A stretch of DNA of 64,000 nucleotides from Clostridiaceae bacterium Marseille-Q3526 (GTDB lineage Bacteria > Bacillota > Clostridia > Lachnospirales > Lachnospiraceae), in the NCBI GenBank assembly GCA_018223375.1, contig JAGTTS010000004.1, positions 124,001-188,000 of the forward strand, given 5' to 3'. Positions 41,800 through 50,515 of the stretch are shown here, piece by piece (positions within the stretch are counted from its first letter, which is position 1; each line of letters begins with the position of its first letter). A program made the translations under genes and the position numbers. The notes under the pieces were generated by a model. It saw nothing but the letters and a program-made list of their open reading frames with translations, did not search any database and was not told the DNA's origin.

Positions 41800-42701
41800 G
41801 AAAAATCATCTTCACAAGAAAAATCATTTTCACAGCCTCCGATTTTTTTCCTGGTGTAATCCATGAGAAAGCAGAAAAAATCGGTGGCCGTTTTCATCTC
41901 CTCGCTTCTGGGGCGGAAGCGGATCACGATATCTCTGCAGCATTCCACCGGCGAGATGGGAAGAAGGCAGATCTGAGGAGAGGAGAGAAGCCCCCAGGAA
42001 TACTCCGGCCAGAAGCCCACGCCAAGGCCTGCTGCGATCAGGTTCCGGACTGACTCGGGATTGTCCGTCTCACAGACGGTGTGAGGGGCGAAGCCTGCTT
42101 CCAGGCAGAAGCGATCGCAGATACGCCGGATGGGGCGGTTGTTGGAGAGGCTGATAAAACCTTCGTCCTGAAGCATGGACAGGCTGACAGAACGCAGGGA
42201 AGCGTAGGCAGAATCTGCCGGAACAGCCATAAAAAAGCGTTCTCTCAAGAGCAGGTGATCTTCCTCATGCTTGAATTCCCCTGGAAATGCTGTGGAGATA
42301 CAGATATCGTCGTGTTCTCTGGCCGGATCCTGGACCAGACGGAAGATGACCTCCGGGTGAAGCTCTTTATAGGCGATAATGCAGTCTGTCACCAGTCTGG
42401 TGGCAGCCAGCAGATTCAGATAGATAGTGCGCTGGTTCATCAGATCCCTCTTTTTGATCTCAGCCGGCAGCTCTTCCAGGGCGGCCATGATCGGCAGCAG
42501 CTTCTGCTCCAGAAAGCGTCCGGCGTCATTTAAGCGTATATTCCTCTTTTCGCGGTCAAAGAGAGGGATGCCCAGCTCCTGTTCCAGCCGCTTGATGGAC
42601 TGGGAGAGGGCTGGCTGGGCAATCCGCAGAACTTCAGCAGCCTTTGTCATGTGCTCATATTTGGCGGCTACGAGAAAATATCGAAGCTGAAGCAGTTCCA
42701 T
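41796..42701 (-). CDS. LysR-family transcriptional regulator
   Basis: 301 residues. The N-terminal winged helix reads LRYFLVAAKYEHMTKAAEVL and then IAQPALSQSIKRLEQELGIP, and the C-terminal part is the ligand-binding periplasmic-binding-like domain. Target genes are usually next to LysR genes; here the divergent neighbour is the cytidylate-kinase-like gene at 42988 with a palindrome in between. Effector unknown. Confidence 0.9.
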   Translation of the reverse strand: MELLQLRYFLVAAKYEHMTKAAEVLRIAQPALSQSIKRLEQELGIPLFDREKRNIRLNDAGRFLEQKLLPIMAALEELPAEIKKRDLMNQRTIYLNLLAATRLVTDCIIAYKELHPEVIFRLVQDPAREHDDICISTAFPGEFKHEEDHLLLRERFFMAVPADSAYASLRSVSLSMLQDEGFISLSNNRPIRRICDRFCLEAGFAPHTVCETDNPESVRNLIAAGLGVGFWPEYSWGLLSSPQICLLPISPVECCRDIVIRFRPRSEEMKTATDFFCFLMDYTRKKIGGCENDFSCEDDFS

Positions 42702-42833
42702 AAAATCAAAATCCCCTTTCAGAAATTGTTAAAAAATAGAAAATCCTGTTCTCCGTATCAGAGGCAGATTTCACTGTTTTCTCTTAATATTATACTGTAA
42801 AATTGGGAAAAAGAAAGAGAAATGAGGCAATTT

Positions 42834-42849
42834 ATAACATGAATGTTAT
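42834..42849. promoter_or_regulatory. Palindrome between the LysR gene and its divergent neighbour
   Basis: ATAACAT and ATGTTAT are separated by GA. Such a symmetric AT-rich site in the divergent region is what a LysR-type regulator often binds. It lies about 20 bases before the -35 of the rightward promoter. Confidence 0.45.
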
Positions 42850-42869
42850 GAATCAATAAAAATAAAGTA

Positions 42870-42899
42870 TTGGATATCGTTAAAAAAATAACGTATAAT
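42870..42899 (+). promoter_or_regulatory. Promoter of the cytidylate-kinase-like gene
   Basis: TTGGAT (42870-42875) and TATAAT (42894-42899) are 18 bases apart. CGTTA and TAACG flank the spacer as a small inverted repeat (42878-42893). The leader that follows has a CCCGT/ACGGG hairpin around 42920-42940 of unknown role. Confidence 0.65.
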
Positions 42900-42987
42900 A
42901 AGGGCATAGATAAGGAGAACCCGTGAACGTGGAACGGGAAAAGGTTTCAGCCTAAATGAGATAACAATGGTTCAGGAGGATTAGGGT

Positions 42988-43509
42988 ATGTCAAGAAAAA
43001 CAGTTTGTATTGAGAGAGAGTATGGAAGCAACGGACGTAAAATTGCAGAGTGGCTGTCTAAGAAGACGGGAATTCCGCTCTATGATAAAAAAGCTCTGAC
43101 TCAGATCGCAGAGGAGAATCATCTGGTTCCGGAGAACAGCGTATCAGAAGAAAAGAAGATCCAGGAGATGCACAGAGAAGCCATTAAGTTTCTGGCTGAT
43201 AAGGAATCCTGTATTTTCGTGGGAACCTGCGCAGCCGGAGTGCTTCAGGGCAGAGACAAAAATATCAGCGTTTTTGTGAAGGCAGATATGGAAAGCAAAA
43301 TCCGCTGGGCGATGGACAGCGAGAAGATTGACCGCCAGACTGCAGAGGAAAAGATTGCAGCTATGGATGAGGAGAGAAGCAGAATGAGAGACATCTATTC
43401 TGTGACAGAGTGCGGGGACAAGGTAGATTATGACCTGATTATCGCAAGTTCCCGCTTCGGCATTGAGGGAACAGCAGAGATGATTCGTTCCTGTATGGCC
43501 CGCTTCTAG
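42988..43509 (+). CDS. Cytidylate-kinase-like family protein
   Basis: 173 residues of the cytidylate kinase-like family: EREYGSNGRKIAEWLSKKTG at the N-terminus, YDKKALTQIAEE, and FVGTCAAGVL. These proteins resemble CMP kinase but are shorter, and their true substrates are mostly unknown. The usual P-loop GxxGxGKS is replaced by YGSNGRKI, as in other family members. AGGAGG precedes the ATG. Single gene between its promoter and a terminator. Confidence 0.8.
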   Translation: MSRKTVCIEREYGSNGRKIAEWLSKKTGIPLYDKKALTQIAEENHLVPENSVSEEKKIQEMHREAIKFLADKESCIFVGTCAAGVLQGRDKNISVFVKADMESKIRWAMDSEKIDRQTAEEKIAAMDEERSRMRDIYSVTECGDKVDYDLIIASSRFGIEGTAEMIRSCMARF

Positions 43510-43566
43510 GAAGCAAAAGCAAGCCCTCCCTTTTTATATTCTTTTATAGATGTATTTATGTCAGAG

Positions 43567-43605
43567 CCTCCCGCAGAGAGCAGAATGCTTCTCTTCGGGA
43601 GGTTT
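43567..43605 (+). terminator. Terminator after the cytidylate-kinase-like gene
   Basis: CCTCCCG and CGGGAGG pair, extended inside by GAGAG with CTCT, followed by TTTCTGCTT. The T-run is short. Confidence 0.6.
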
Positions 43606-43689
43606 CTGCTTGATAAGAAGAACAGGCTGTTGTATGATAGGAATATTTAAAAGAGAGCGCAGTGAATACGCGCGGGAAAGGAACCGATT

Positions 43690-45093
43690 ATGGAATACAG
43701 CAGAACGTTTCCGGAGATTGAATATACAGAGGTCAAGGTGCCGTCTGTCTCTTTTCCGGAGGGGCCAGAAGACCTGACGGACGCCTCCATGGAGGAACGC
43801 CGGAGAAAAATTTTAAAGCAGATGGAAGAAAAGAACCTGGATTCTCTTCTCATCTATGCAGATCGGGAACACGGAGGAAATTTCGGATATCTGACAGGAT
43901 TTGAACCGCGGTTTGAGGAAGCGGCTCTGGCACTTCACAGAGATGGAAGAGCAGTGCTTCTCCTTGGAAATGAAAATATGAAGATGGCGGCTTACAGCAG
44001 GATTTTGGCAGATACTGTGCACGTTCCTTATTTTTCCCTTCCCAATCAGCCCATGGGAAATCAGAAACCTCTCTGGCAGCTGATAGAGGATGCGGGAATC
44101 AGGCGGGGAAGCCGGGTGGGAGCCGTCGGCTGGAAGCTTTTCACCAGCCGCCTGGAGGACAATACCCAGCTGTTTGATCTGCCGAATTTTCTTCTGGAGG
44201 CCTTGAAAAAGGCGGTGGGGGAGACGGGAGCTGTGGTCAATGCCACAGGGCTTTTTATCCACCCGAAGACAGGCGCCAGAATTCACAATAACGCCAATGA
44301 GATCGCTCATTATGAGTACGGGGCGGCTCTGGCCTCCTGCTGCATGATGAGAATGCTGGATCAGATAGAAGAAGGAAAGACGGAGATCGAGCTGGCCTCG
44401 TTTCTGGCGTCTGGAGGACAGCCGGTCAATGTGCAGACCATCTGCGCCACAGGAGATCGTTTTACCAATGCTGTCGTTGCTCCCAGGAACAAGACAGTTT
44501 CTCTGGGAGATAAATTTTCGTCTACTCTGGGCTTCCGGGGAGGCCTGACTTCCCGTTCCGGCTATATTGCCAGGACAGAGGAGGATTTACCGGAGCAGGT
44601 CCGGGACTATCTGGAAGCGGTGGCAAAGCCTTATTACCGGGCGGCGTTAGTTTGGTATGAAACCATGGGGCTGGGGCTTTCAGCAGAGCGGCTGTACCAT
44701 CTGATAGAGGAGGTTCTGCCCAGAAATGTTTACGGCTGGACGCTGAATCCAGGCCACTATGTGTCGGATGAGGAGTGGATGGCTTCTCCATTTTATGAGG
44801 GCTCAGAAACTGTAATAGAAAGCGGAATGATGTTTCAAATGGATATTATTCCGTCTGTGCCGGGATATGGCGGCGTCAGCGCAGAGGATGGAATTGCTGT
44901 GGCAGACGAAAGGCTTAGAAAAGAGCTGGAGGAGATATACCCAGAGGTTTGGAAGAGGATAGAGAAGCGCAGGGCCTATATGGAAAAGGAGCTTGGAATC
45001 TGCCTGAAACCGGAGATTCTTCCTCTTTCTGACACAGAAGGCTACCTGCGTCCCTTCCTTTTAAATAGGAAGAAGGCCTTCCGGAAAAAATAA
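43690..45093 (+). CDS. M24 (creatinase/aminopeptidase P) fold protein lacking metal ligands
   Basis: 467 residues. A creatinase-type N-terminal domain (RRKILKQMEEKNLDSLLIYA) is followed by a pita-bread-fold domain. In active M24 peptidases two aspartates lie in DFG...SDxTR; here the same region reads TLGFRGGLTSRSGYIAR, and the glutamate in FTIEP reads FQMDI. The histidine (NPGHYV) and the final acidic residue (SAEDGI) remain. So metal-dependent peptidase activity is doubtful; it may be a metal-free hydrolase or binding protein. AAAGGAACC lies before the ATG. Confidence 0.75.
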   Translation: MEYSRTFPEIEYTEVKVPSVSFPEGPEDLTDASMEERRRKILKQMEEKNLDSLLIYADREHGGNFGYLTGFEPRFEEAALALHRDGRAVLLLGNENMKMAAYSRILADTVHVPYFSLPNQPMGNQKPLWQLIEDAGIRRGSRVGAVGWKLFTSRLEDNTQLFDLPNFLLEALKKAVGETGAVVNATGLFIHPKTGARIHNNANEIAHYEYGAALASCCMMRMLDQIEEGKTEIELASFLASGGQPVNVQTICATGDRFTNAVVAPRNKTVSLGDKFSSTLGFRGGLTSRSGYIARTEEDLPEQVRDYLEAVAKPYYRAALVWYETMGLGLSAERLYHLIEEVLPRNVYGWTLNPGHYVSDEEWMASPFYEGSETVIESGMMFQMDIIPSVPGYGGVSAEDGIAVADERLRKELEEIYPEVWKRIEKRRAYMEKELGICLKPEILPLSDTEGYLRPFLLNRKKAFRKK

Positions 45094-45108
45094 AACGGGA
45101 GCCTGTTT
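45091..45108. terminator. Weak hairpin between convergent genes
   Basis: AAAACGG and CTGTTTT pair with one G-T around GAGC in the 20-bp gap between the M24-fold gene and the convergent 3D-domain gene, followed by CCCTTT. It could serve both directions. Confidence 0.35.
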
Positions 45109-45113
45109 TCCCT

Positions 45114-45833
45114 TTATCGCAGCAGAAAGACCTGGGCGCTCTGGAAGGGAAGGCTTTTGGCCTGGGCATGGGAGTCGCAGTAAATATCAACATGATTTCC
45201 CTTTACCCCGCCGCCGACATCCTCTGCCACATAAACCTGACCGTTAATGAGAAGACGGCTTCCCATGGGGATAACTCTGGGATCGACTGCCACAGTTCTT
45301 CTGGAGACAGCCATGGCTCCGGAGCTGGTCCGTCCGCCCCATCCTGCGCTGCATTTGCGGCAGGCGCAGTAGCCGGTAATACGAAAAGAGCCCAGATTCT
45401 GTACAGAAGAAACTCCTTCAGGGAGACCACTTTCGCTGTTCTTGCTTCCGGAATAGTGGGAGAGAGAATTGCCCACTGTTTTGCCTCCGCTTATGATGGA
45501 TGCTGTATAGAGACCGCCGCCCAGAGCATTCCAGTCGATGGAAGTGTAAAAACCGGGAGTGCTGCCGCTTCCGGTCCGGCTTTCCAGATCCGGCCGGGAG
45601 AGGGAAGAGGTCATGGGAATTTCCTGAACGATTTCTCCTGTAACGGCGTTTGTCAGACGGATGGAAAAGGACGCTGCCTCGGCGGGCCGGGCCGTCTCAT
45701 AAAACCATCCGGAGATACCGGACTGGTCAAAAAAATCGAGATGTCCTGAGCTTCCTTCCGACGCGAGAGAGGGAAAGGAGACGGCCAGGATAAAAAACAG
45801 AGCGGTAAAACATAATTTGATTCGCTGTCTCAT
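45114..45833 (-). CDS. Secreted 3D-domain protein (larger)
   Basis: 239 residues. A signal peptide (LCFTALFFILAVSFPSLA) leads to a middle beta-rich region (about 25-150) and a C-terminal 3D domain, named for three aspartates, seen in VAVDPRVIPMG, YVAEDVGGGVKGNHVDIY and CDSH. The domain has the double-psi barrel fold of lytic transglycosylase MltA-type enzymes and RlpA, so it probably acts on peptidoglycan. GYCACRKCSAGWGG holds a cysteine pair shared with the smaller homologue at 46088. Confidence 0.83.
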   Translation of the reverse strand: MRQRIKLCFTALFFILAVSFPSLASEGSSGHLDFFDQSGISGWFYETARPAEAASFSIRLTNAVTGEIVQEIPMTSSLSRPDLESRTGSGSTPGFYTSIDWNALGGGLYTASIISGGKTVGNSLSHYSGSKNSESGLPEGVSSVQNLGSFRITGYCACRKCSAGWGGRTSSGAMAVSRRTVAVDPRVIPMGSRLLINGQVYVAEDVGGGVKGNHVDIYCDSHAQAKSLPFQSAQVFLLR

Positions 45834-46001
45834 AAGAAATCCTTTCTGAATGTTTCAGCAGCCATGCACGGGATCGTGCCGCCCTTTCTGCACGGACGCT
45901 GGAATGACTGGATATAAAACAAGATATTAAAAAACATAGGAAAAATATTACGAAAATTAATAAATGTAATATATTTGTAACATTTTCGGCTGCAAGACAG
46001 T

Positions 46002-46029
46002 ATTATACACAGAATCTGAGATTTGTCAA
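46002..46029 (-). promoter_or_regulatory. Promoter of the larger 3D-domain gene
   Basis: On the minus strand TTGACA (46024-46029) and TATAAT (46002-46007) are 16 bases apart. The leader to the start codon is about 165 bases and contains a GCACG/CGTGC hairpin of unknown role. Confidence 0.75.
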
Positions 46030-46042
46030 GAAAAAGACGAAG

Positions 46043-46073
46043 AAAAAGGCTGTACCTCATCAGAGATACAGCC
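46043..46073 (-). terminator. Terminator of the smaller 3D-domain gene
   Basis: On the minus strand GGCTGTA pairs with TACAGCC around a 12-base loop, followed by TTTTTC. It lies 15 bases beyond the stop codon. Confidence 0.8.
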
Positions 46074-46087
46074 TGATTTTTAAAATA

Positions 46088-46555
46088 TTATGATTCGGCG
46101 GAGTAGACTTCTTCTGTCTGACGTCCATAGTCAAGAGCTTTTTCGTGTGAATCAAAGTAAATATCCAGGTGGTTTCCATCTATACCGGATCCAGTGTCTT
46201 CAACGGTGTAGACTGTGCCGTCAATGAGAAGGCGGGTTCCCAGGGGAAATACGTCCAGATCAGCTGAAATGGTGCGTCCCTCCTGCGGTGTAGTTCCGGA
46301 ATAGGTGAGAGCGTTTCCCTTAGAGCACTTCTGGCATCCGCAATAGGCGGTAATCTCAAAATCTCCCAGGAAATCCTCTTCTTTTATAGAATCCGAGGAG
46401 TCGGCTTCGGAAAAGGCAGCAACTTCTGCAGCTGGTCCGGCGGCGTCTGCCCCCTCATCAGCAAAGGAAGTAAAGGCTGCTCCCAGTGAAAATGCGGTGC
46501 AGAACAGGACTGCAGATACCTTGTTACAGAGTCTTCTCTTCATATAGTTCCTCAC
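46088..46555 (-). CDS. Secreted 3D-domain protein (smaller)
   Basis: 155 residues: signal peptide (VSAVLFCTAFSLGAAFTSFA), an acidic linker, and one 3D domain with ISADLDVFPLG, YTVEDTGSGIDGNHLDIY and FDSH. AYCGCQKCSKG holds the same cysteine pair as the larger homologue. Probably a peptidoglycan-active double-psi barrel protein. The two genes are tandem on the minus strand but have separate promoters. Confidence 0.83.
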   Translation of the reverse strand: MRNYMKRRLCNKVSAVLFCTAFSLGAAFTSFADEGADAAGPAAEVAAFSEADSSDSIKEEDFLGDFEITAYCGCQKCSKGNALTYSGTTPQEGRTISADLDVFPLGTRLLIDGTVYTVEDTGSGIDGNHLDIYFDSHEKALDYGRQTEEVYSAES

Positions 46556-46606
46556 AATCAGAATTTTTTTAAATAAAGATGATTTATATATTAAAATCTG
46601 TTTATT

Positions 46607-46634
46607 ATTATATTACAAAAATGTTAAATGTCAA
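46607..46634 (-). promoter_or_regulatory. Promoter of the smaller 3D-domain gene
   Basis: On the minus strand TTGACA (46629-46634) and TATAAT (46607-46612) are 16 bases apart, the same spacing as in the promoter of the larger homologue. Confidence 0.75.
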
Positions 46635-46715
46635 GTTAAAGATCAGGGAGACAGAAATGAAAGCGCTGTGATATTGGGAGCCCTGCAAAAACCTCAAAAA
46701 ATTTTTCAAAATCAG

Positions 46716-46744
46716 TTGACAAACTTCTATAGAAGTAATATAGT
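46716..46744 (+). promoter_or_regulatory. Sigma-A promoter of the hrcA heat-shock operon
   Basis: TTGACA (46716-46721) and TATAGT (46739-46744) are 17 bases apart, just upstream of the CIRCE operator. Confidence 0.9.
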
Positions 46745-46758
46745 ATCAACTGTAGATG

Positions 46759-46785
46759 TTAGCACTCCACGATAATGAGTGCTAA
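46759..46785 (+). promoter_or_regulatory. CIRCE operator (HrcA binding site)
   Basis: A perfect CIRCE: TTAGCACTC, nine bases, GAGTGCTAA. HrcA binds here to repress the operon until heat stress draws GroE away from it. It begins 14 bases after the -10, so bound HrcA blocks initiation or early elongation. Confidence 0.97.
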
Positions 46786-46807
46786 CAAAAAACTGACAGG
46801 AAAGGAT

Positions 46808-47848
46808 GTGAGGCGCTTGGAGCTGGGTGAAAGGAAAGAAAGAATTTTAAAGGCTATTATTCAGACCTACTTGGAAACGGGGGAACCGGTTGGTTCCAGA
46901 ACCATTTCAAAGTATTCAGACCTGAACCTGAGTTCAGCCACTATCCGGAACGAAATGTCAGATCTGGAAGAGCTGGGGTACATTATCCAGCCGCATACCT
47001 CTGCTGGAAGGATTCCTTCTGATAAAGGATACAGGTTTTATGTGGATCATATCATTAGGGAGAAAGAAGACGAGGTCACAGAGATCAAGGAACTGATGAT
47101 ACAGAAGGTAGACCGGGTGGAACTGCTCTTAAAGCAGATGGCCAGTGTCCTGGCGGCGAATACCAATTATGCCACCATGATAAGCGGTCCCCACTACCAT
47201 CAGACTAAAATCAAGTTTATCCAGCTTTCGAGAATGGAAGCAGGGAAGCTTCTGATTGTTACCGTACTGGAAGGAAACATCATTAAGAATTCCATGGCGG
47301 ACCTGGACGGGGAGCTTTCCGAGGAGGAGCTTCTGAATCTGAATATTCTTCTGAACAACGCCTTAAACGGACTGACGGTAGACCAGATTAACCTGGGCGT
47401 CATCACAAAGATGAAGGAACAGGCAGGAAGCAGAAGACAGATTGTGGATCTGGTGTTAAACGAGGTAGCGGAGGCCATTAAGGCTAACGAAGAGGATTTA
47501 CAGATTTATACCAGCGGAGCGACGAATATTTTCAAATATCCGGAGTTAAGCGACGGCCATAAGGCCAGCGAGCTTTTAGGAACCCTGGAGCAGAAGGAGC
47601 TTTTAAGAAATCTGCTTTCCGATACGCCTCAGGAGCAGGAAAGCACGGGGATTCAGGTTTACATCGGAGACGAGACGCCAGTCCAGTCCATGAAGGACTG
47701 CAGCGTTGTAACAGCCAATTACGTGCTGAGTGACGGACTTCGTGGAACCATAGGAATTATTGGTCCTAAGAGGATGGATTACGAGAAGGTGGTAAATACC
47801 CTGCGTTCTCTGATGAACCAGCTGGAAGCTACCTTTCATAAAGAATAG
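46808..47848 (+). CDS. hrcA: Heat-inducible transcription repressor HrcA
   Basis: Represses class I heat-shock genes by binding CIRCE. The N-terminal winged helix reads ERKERILKAIIQTYLETGEP and SRTISKYSDLNLSSATIRNE; a GAF-like domain and dimer region follow. The frame is open from ATG 46775, but that codon lies inside the CIRCE and has no binding site. GTG 46808 after AGGA, or TTG 46817 (MELGERKERIL, the usual family start), are more likely. First gene of hrcA-grpE-dnaK-dnaJ, autoregulated. Confidence 0.93.
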   Translation: MRRLELGERKERILKAIIQTYLETGEPVGSRTISKYSDLNLSSATIRNEMSDLEELGYIIQPHTSAGRIPSDKGYRFYVDHIIREKEDEVTEIKELMIQKVDRVELLLKQMASVLAANTNYATMISGPHYHQTKIKFIQLSRMEAGKLLIVTVLEGNIIKNSMADLDGELSEEELLNLNILLNNALNGLTVDQINLGVITKMKEQAGSRRQIVDLVLNEVAEAIKANEEDLQIYTSGATNIFKYPELSDGHKASELLGTLEQKELLRNLLSDTPQEQESTGIQVYIGDETPVQSMKDCSVVTANYVLSDGLRGTIGIIGPKRMDYEKVVNTLRSLMNQLEATFHKE

Positions 47849-47883
47849 AACCCGCCGGACGGAGTAAGGAAAGGTGAAGTCAA

Positions 47884-48507
47884 GTGAGCGAAGAGATGAA
47901 AGACAGAGAGTGTACAGAGGCTGAGATGGAAAACGAAGCCGGAACCTGTACAGACAGCGCTGCCCAAAACTGCGGCGAGGAGCAGAAGGAAGAGGGAGAC
48001 GGGAGAGCCGGAGAGAACGAGGCAGCCCCGGATGCTTCCCAGCCAGAGAAAAAGGGATTTTTCTCAAAGAAGAAGGATAAGCGGGATCAGCAGATTGAAG
48101 AGCTGACGGACCAGCTGAAGAGAAATATGGCTGAGTTTGACAACTTCCGAAAGAGAACAGAGAAAGAAAAATCTGCTATGTACGAGGTTGGAGCCAAGGA
48201 TGTGATTGAGAAAATCCTTCCGGTCATTGACAATTTCGAGAGAGGCTTAAAGGCCGTGCCTGAAGGCGGCGACGCATTTGCTGAGGGCATGAACATGATA
48301 TACAAGCAGCTGTTAAAGACATTAGAGGATCTGGGCGTTAAGCCGATTGAGGCAGTAGGACAGCCGTTTGATCCGAATTTCCACAACGCGGTGATGCACA
48401 TTGAGGACGAGAACTTCGGAGAGAATGTGATAGCCGAAGAATTCCAGAAAGGATACCTTTACAGAGACAGCGTAGTAAGGCACAGCATGGTAAAGGTAGC
48501 CAACTAA
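47884..48507 (+). CDS. grpE: Nucleotide exchange factor GrpE
   Basis: 207 residues. A long acidic, poorly ordered N-terminus is followed by the coiled-coil (EELTDQLKRNMAEFDNFRKR) and the C-terminal beta wing with FDPNFHNAVMHIED. It releases ADP from DnaK. GTG start 47884 after GGAAAGGTGAAG. The C-terminal motif GYLYRDSVVRHSMVKVAN is typical. Confidence 0.96.
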   Translation: MSEEMKDRECTEAEMENEAGTCTDSAAQNCGEEQKEEGDGRAGENEAAPDASQPEKKGFFSKKKDKRDQQIEELTDQLKRNMAEFDNFRKRTEKEKSAMYEVGAKDVIEKILPVIDNFERGLKAVPEGGDAFAEGMNMIYKQLLKTLEDLGVKPIEAVGQPFDPNFHNAVMHIEDENFGENVIAEEFQKGYLYRDSVVRHSMVKVAN

Positions 48508-48562
48508 AAGTTAGACAGCAACATTTTGATTGACACATAGAGTAAATCAGGAGGAAAAAGCT

Positions 48563-50425
48563 ATGAGTAAAATTATTGGTATTGACTTAGGTACAACTAA
48601 TAGCTGCGTGGCAGTTATGGAGGGCGGAAAGCCGGTTGTAATCGCAAATACAGAGGGTGTCAGAACAACACCATCCGTAGTGGCATTCACAAAGACAGGA
48701 GAGAGATTAGTGGGAGAGCCGGCAAAGCGCCAGGCAGTTACAAACGCAGAAAAGACTATCGCTTCCATTAAGAGACATATGGGTACAGACTATAAGGTAT
48801 CCATCGATGACAAGAAGTACTCTCCGCAGGAGATCTCCGCTATGATCCTTCAGAAACTGAAGGCAGATGCAGAGGCCTATCTGGGCGAGAAGGTAACAGA
48901 GGCTGTTATTACAGTTCCGGCTTACTTTAACGACGCGCAGCGTCAGGCAACCAAGGATGCAGGAAAGATTGCAGGCCTTGATGTAAAGCGTATCATCAAC
49001 GAGCCGACAGCCGCAGCGCTGGCATACGGCCTTGACAATGAGAAAGAGCAGAAGATTATGGTATACGACCTGGGCGGCGGTACATTCGATGTTTCCATCA
49101 TTGAAATCGGCGACGGCGTCATCGAGGTTCTTTCTACAAACGGCGATACACGGTTAGGCGGAGATGATTTCGATAACCGCATTACACAGTGGATGATTGA
49201 TGAATTCAAGAAGGCAGAGGGCGTAGACCTCTCCGCTGACAAGATGGCTCTTCAGAGATTAAAAGAAGCTGCTGAGAAGGCAAAGAAGGAGCTTTCCACA
49301 GCTACTACTACAAATATCAACCTTCCGTTCATCACAGCTACCAGCGAGGGACCGAAGCACCTGGATATGAACCTGTCCAGAGCTAAATTTGACGAGCTGA
49401 CACACGATTTAATCGAGAGAACGGCAATTCCGGTTCAGAACGCATTAAAGGATGCAGGCCTCACAGCTTCTGAGTTAAGCAAGGTTCTGTTAGTCGGCGG
49501 TTCCACACGTATGCTGGCTGCCCAGGAGAAGGTAAAACAGCTGACAGGCCAGGAGCCGAGCAAGACTTTAAACCCGGACGAGTGCGTGGCTTTAGGAGCA
49601 GCTATCCAGGGCGGTAAGCTGGCAGGCGAGGCAGGCGCAGGAGACATACTTCTTCTGGACGTAACACCGCTTTCCCTGTCCATCGAGACCATGGGCGGAA
49701 TCGCTACAAAGCTGATCGAGAGAAATACGACTATTCCGACGAAGAAGAGCCAGATTTTCTCCACAGCTGCAGACAACCAGACTGCTGTAGATATCCACGT
49801 CGTACAGGGCGAGAGACAGTTCGCGAGAGACAACAAGACTCTGGGCCAGTTCCGTCTTGACGGAATTCCGCCGGCAAGAAGAGGCGTTCCGCAGATTGAG
49901 GTTACCTTCGATATCGACGCAAACGGCATCGTAAACGTATCCGCAAAGGATCTGGGAACAGGAAAAGAGCAGCACATCACCATTACTTCCGGCTCCAACA
50001 TGTCTGATTCTGACATTGAGAAGGCTGTGAAGGAGGCCGCTGAGTACGAGGCTCAGGATAAGAAGAGAAAGGAAGCCATCGACGCGAGAAATGAGGCGGA
50101 TTCCATGGTATTCCAGACAGAGAAGGCCTTAGAGGAGGTCGGCGACAAGATCGACGCCAACGATAAGGCAGCAGTAGAGGCAGACTTAAACGCACTGAAG
50201 GAAGCCATCAACCGCGCTCCGATTGACCAGATGACAGACGCGCAGGTAGAAGACATCAAGGCTGGCAAGGAGAAATTAATGGCCAGCGCACAGGCACTGT
50301 TTGCTAAGGTTTACGAGCAGGCTCAGGCAGCAGGTGCAGCAGGCCAGGCAGGTCCGGCACCTGACATGGGAGCTTCCCAGGGAGCAGATGACAATGTAGT
50401 GGACGGAGACTTTAAGGAAGTATAA
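48563..50425 (+). CDS. dnaK: Chaperone DnaK (Hsp70)
   Basis: 620 residues. The ATPase domain starts with KIIGIDLGTTNSCVAVMEGG and has MVYDLGGGTFDVSI; the substrate-binding domain has DVTPLSLSIETMGG and the lid ends in a Gly/Ala-rich tail with DDNVVDGDFKEV. Lacks the roughly 24-residue insert of proteobacterial DnaK, as in Gram-positives. ATG 48563 follows AGGAGG; a longer frame from 48530 has no support. Codon use is strongly biased, fitting high expression. Confidence 0.98.
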   Translation: MSKIIGIDLGTTNSCVAVMEGGKPVVIANTEGVRTTPSVVAFTKTGERLVGEPAKRQAVTNAEKTIASIKRHMGTDYKVSIDDKKYSPQEISAMILQKLKADAEAYLGEKVTEAVITVPAYFNDAQRQATKDAGKIAGLDVKRIINEPTAAALAYGLDNEKEQKIMVYDLGGGTFDVSIIEIGDGVIEVLSTNGDTRLGGDDFDNRITQWMIDEFKKAEGVDLSADKMALQRLKEAAEKAKKELSTATTTNINLPFITATSEGPKHLDMNLSRAKFDELTHDLIERTAIPVQNALKDAGLTASELSKVLLVGGSTRMLAAQEKVKQLTGQEPSKTLNPDECVALGAAIQGGKLAGEAGAGDILLLDVTPLSLSIETMGGIATKLIERNTTIPTKKSQIFSTAADNQTAVDIHVVQGERQFARDNKTLGQFRLDGIPPARRGVPQIEVTFDIDANGIVNVSAKDLGTGKEQHITITSGSNMSDSDIEKAVKEAAEYEAQDKKRKEAIDARNEADSMVFQTEKALEEVGDKIDANDKAAVEADLNALKEAINRAPIDQMTDAQVEDIKAGKEKLMASAQALFAKVYEQAQAAGAAGQAGPAPDMGASQGADDNVVDGDFKEV

Positions 50426-50457
50426 TCTTCTGGCAGGAAAACGAATAGAAACCGTGA

Positions 50458-50485
50458 TGGGGATGGGGCGGGAACGCCCAATCCC
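50458..50485 (+). other. Hairpin between dnaK and dnaJ
   Basis: GGGGAT and ATCCCC flank GGGC and GCCC, forming a stable stem without a following T-run. It may lower dnaJ relative to dnaK or protect the dnaK mRNA end after processing. Confidence 0.5.
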
Positions 50486-50515
50486 CTTTGCGGGGTTTAG
50501 AGAGGAAGAGCTGAC

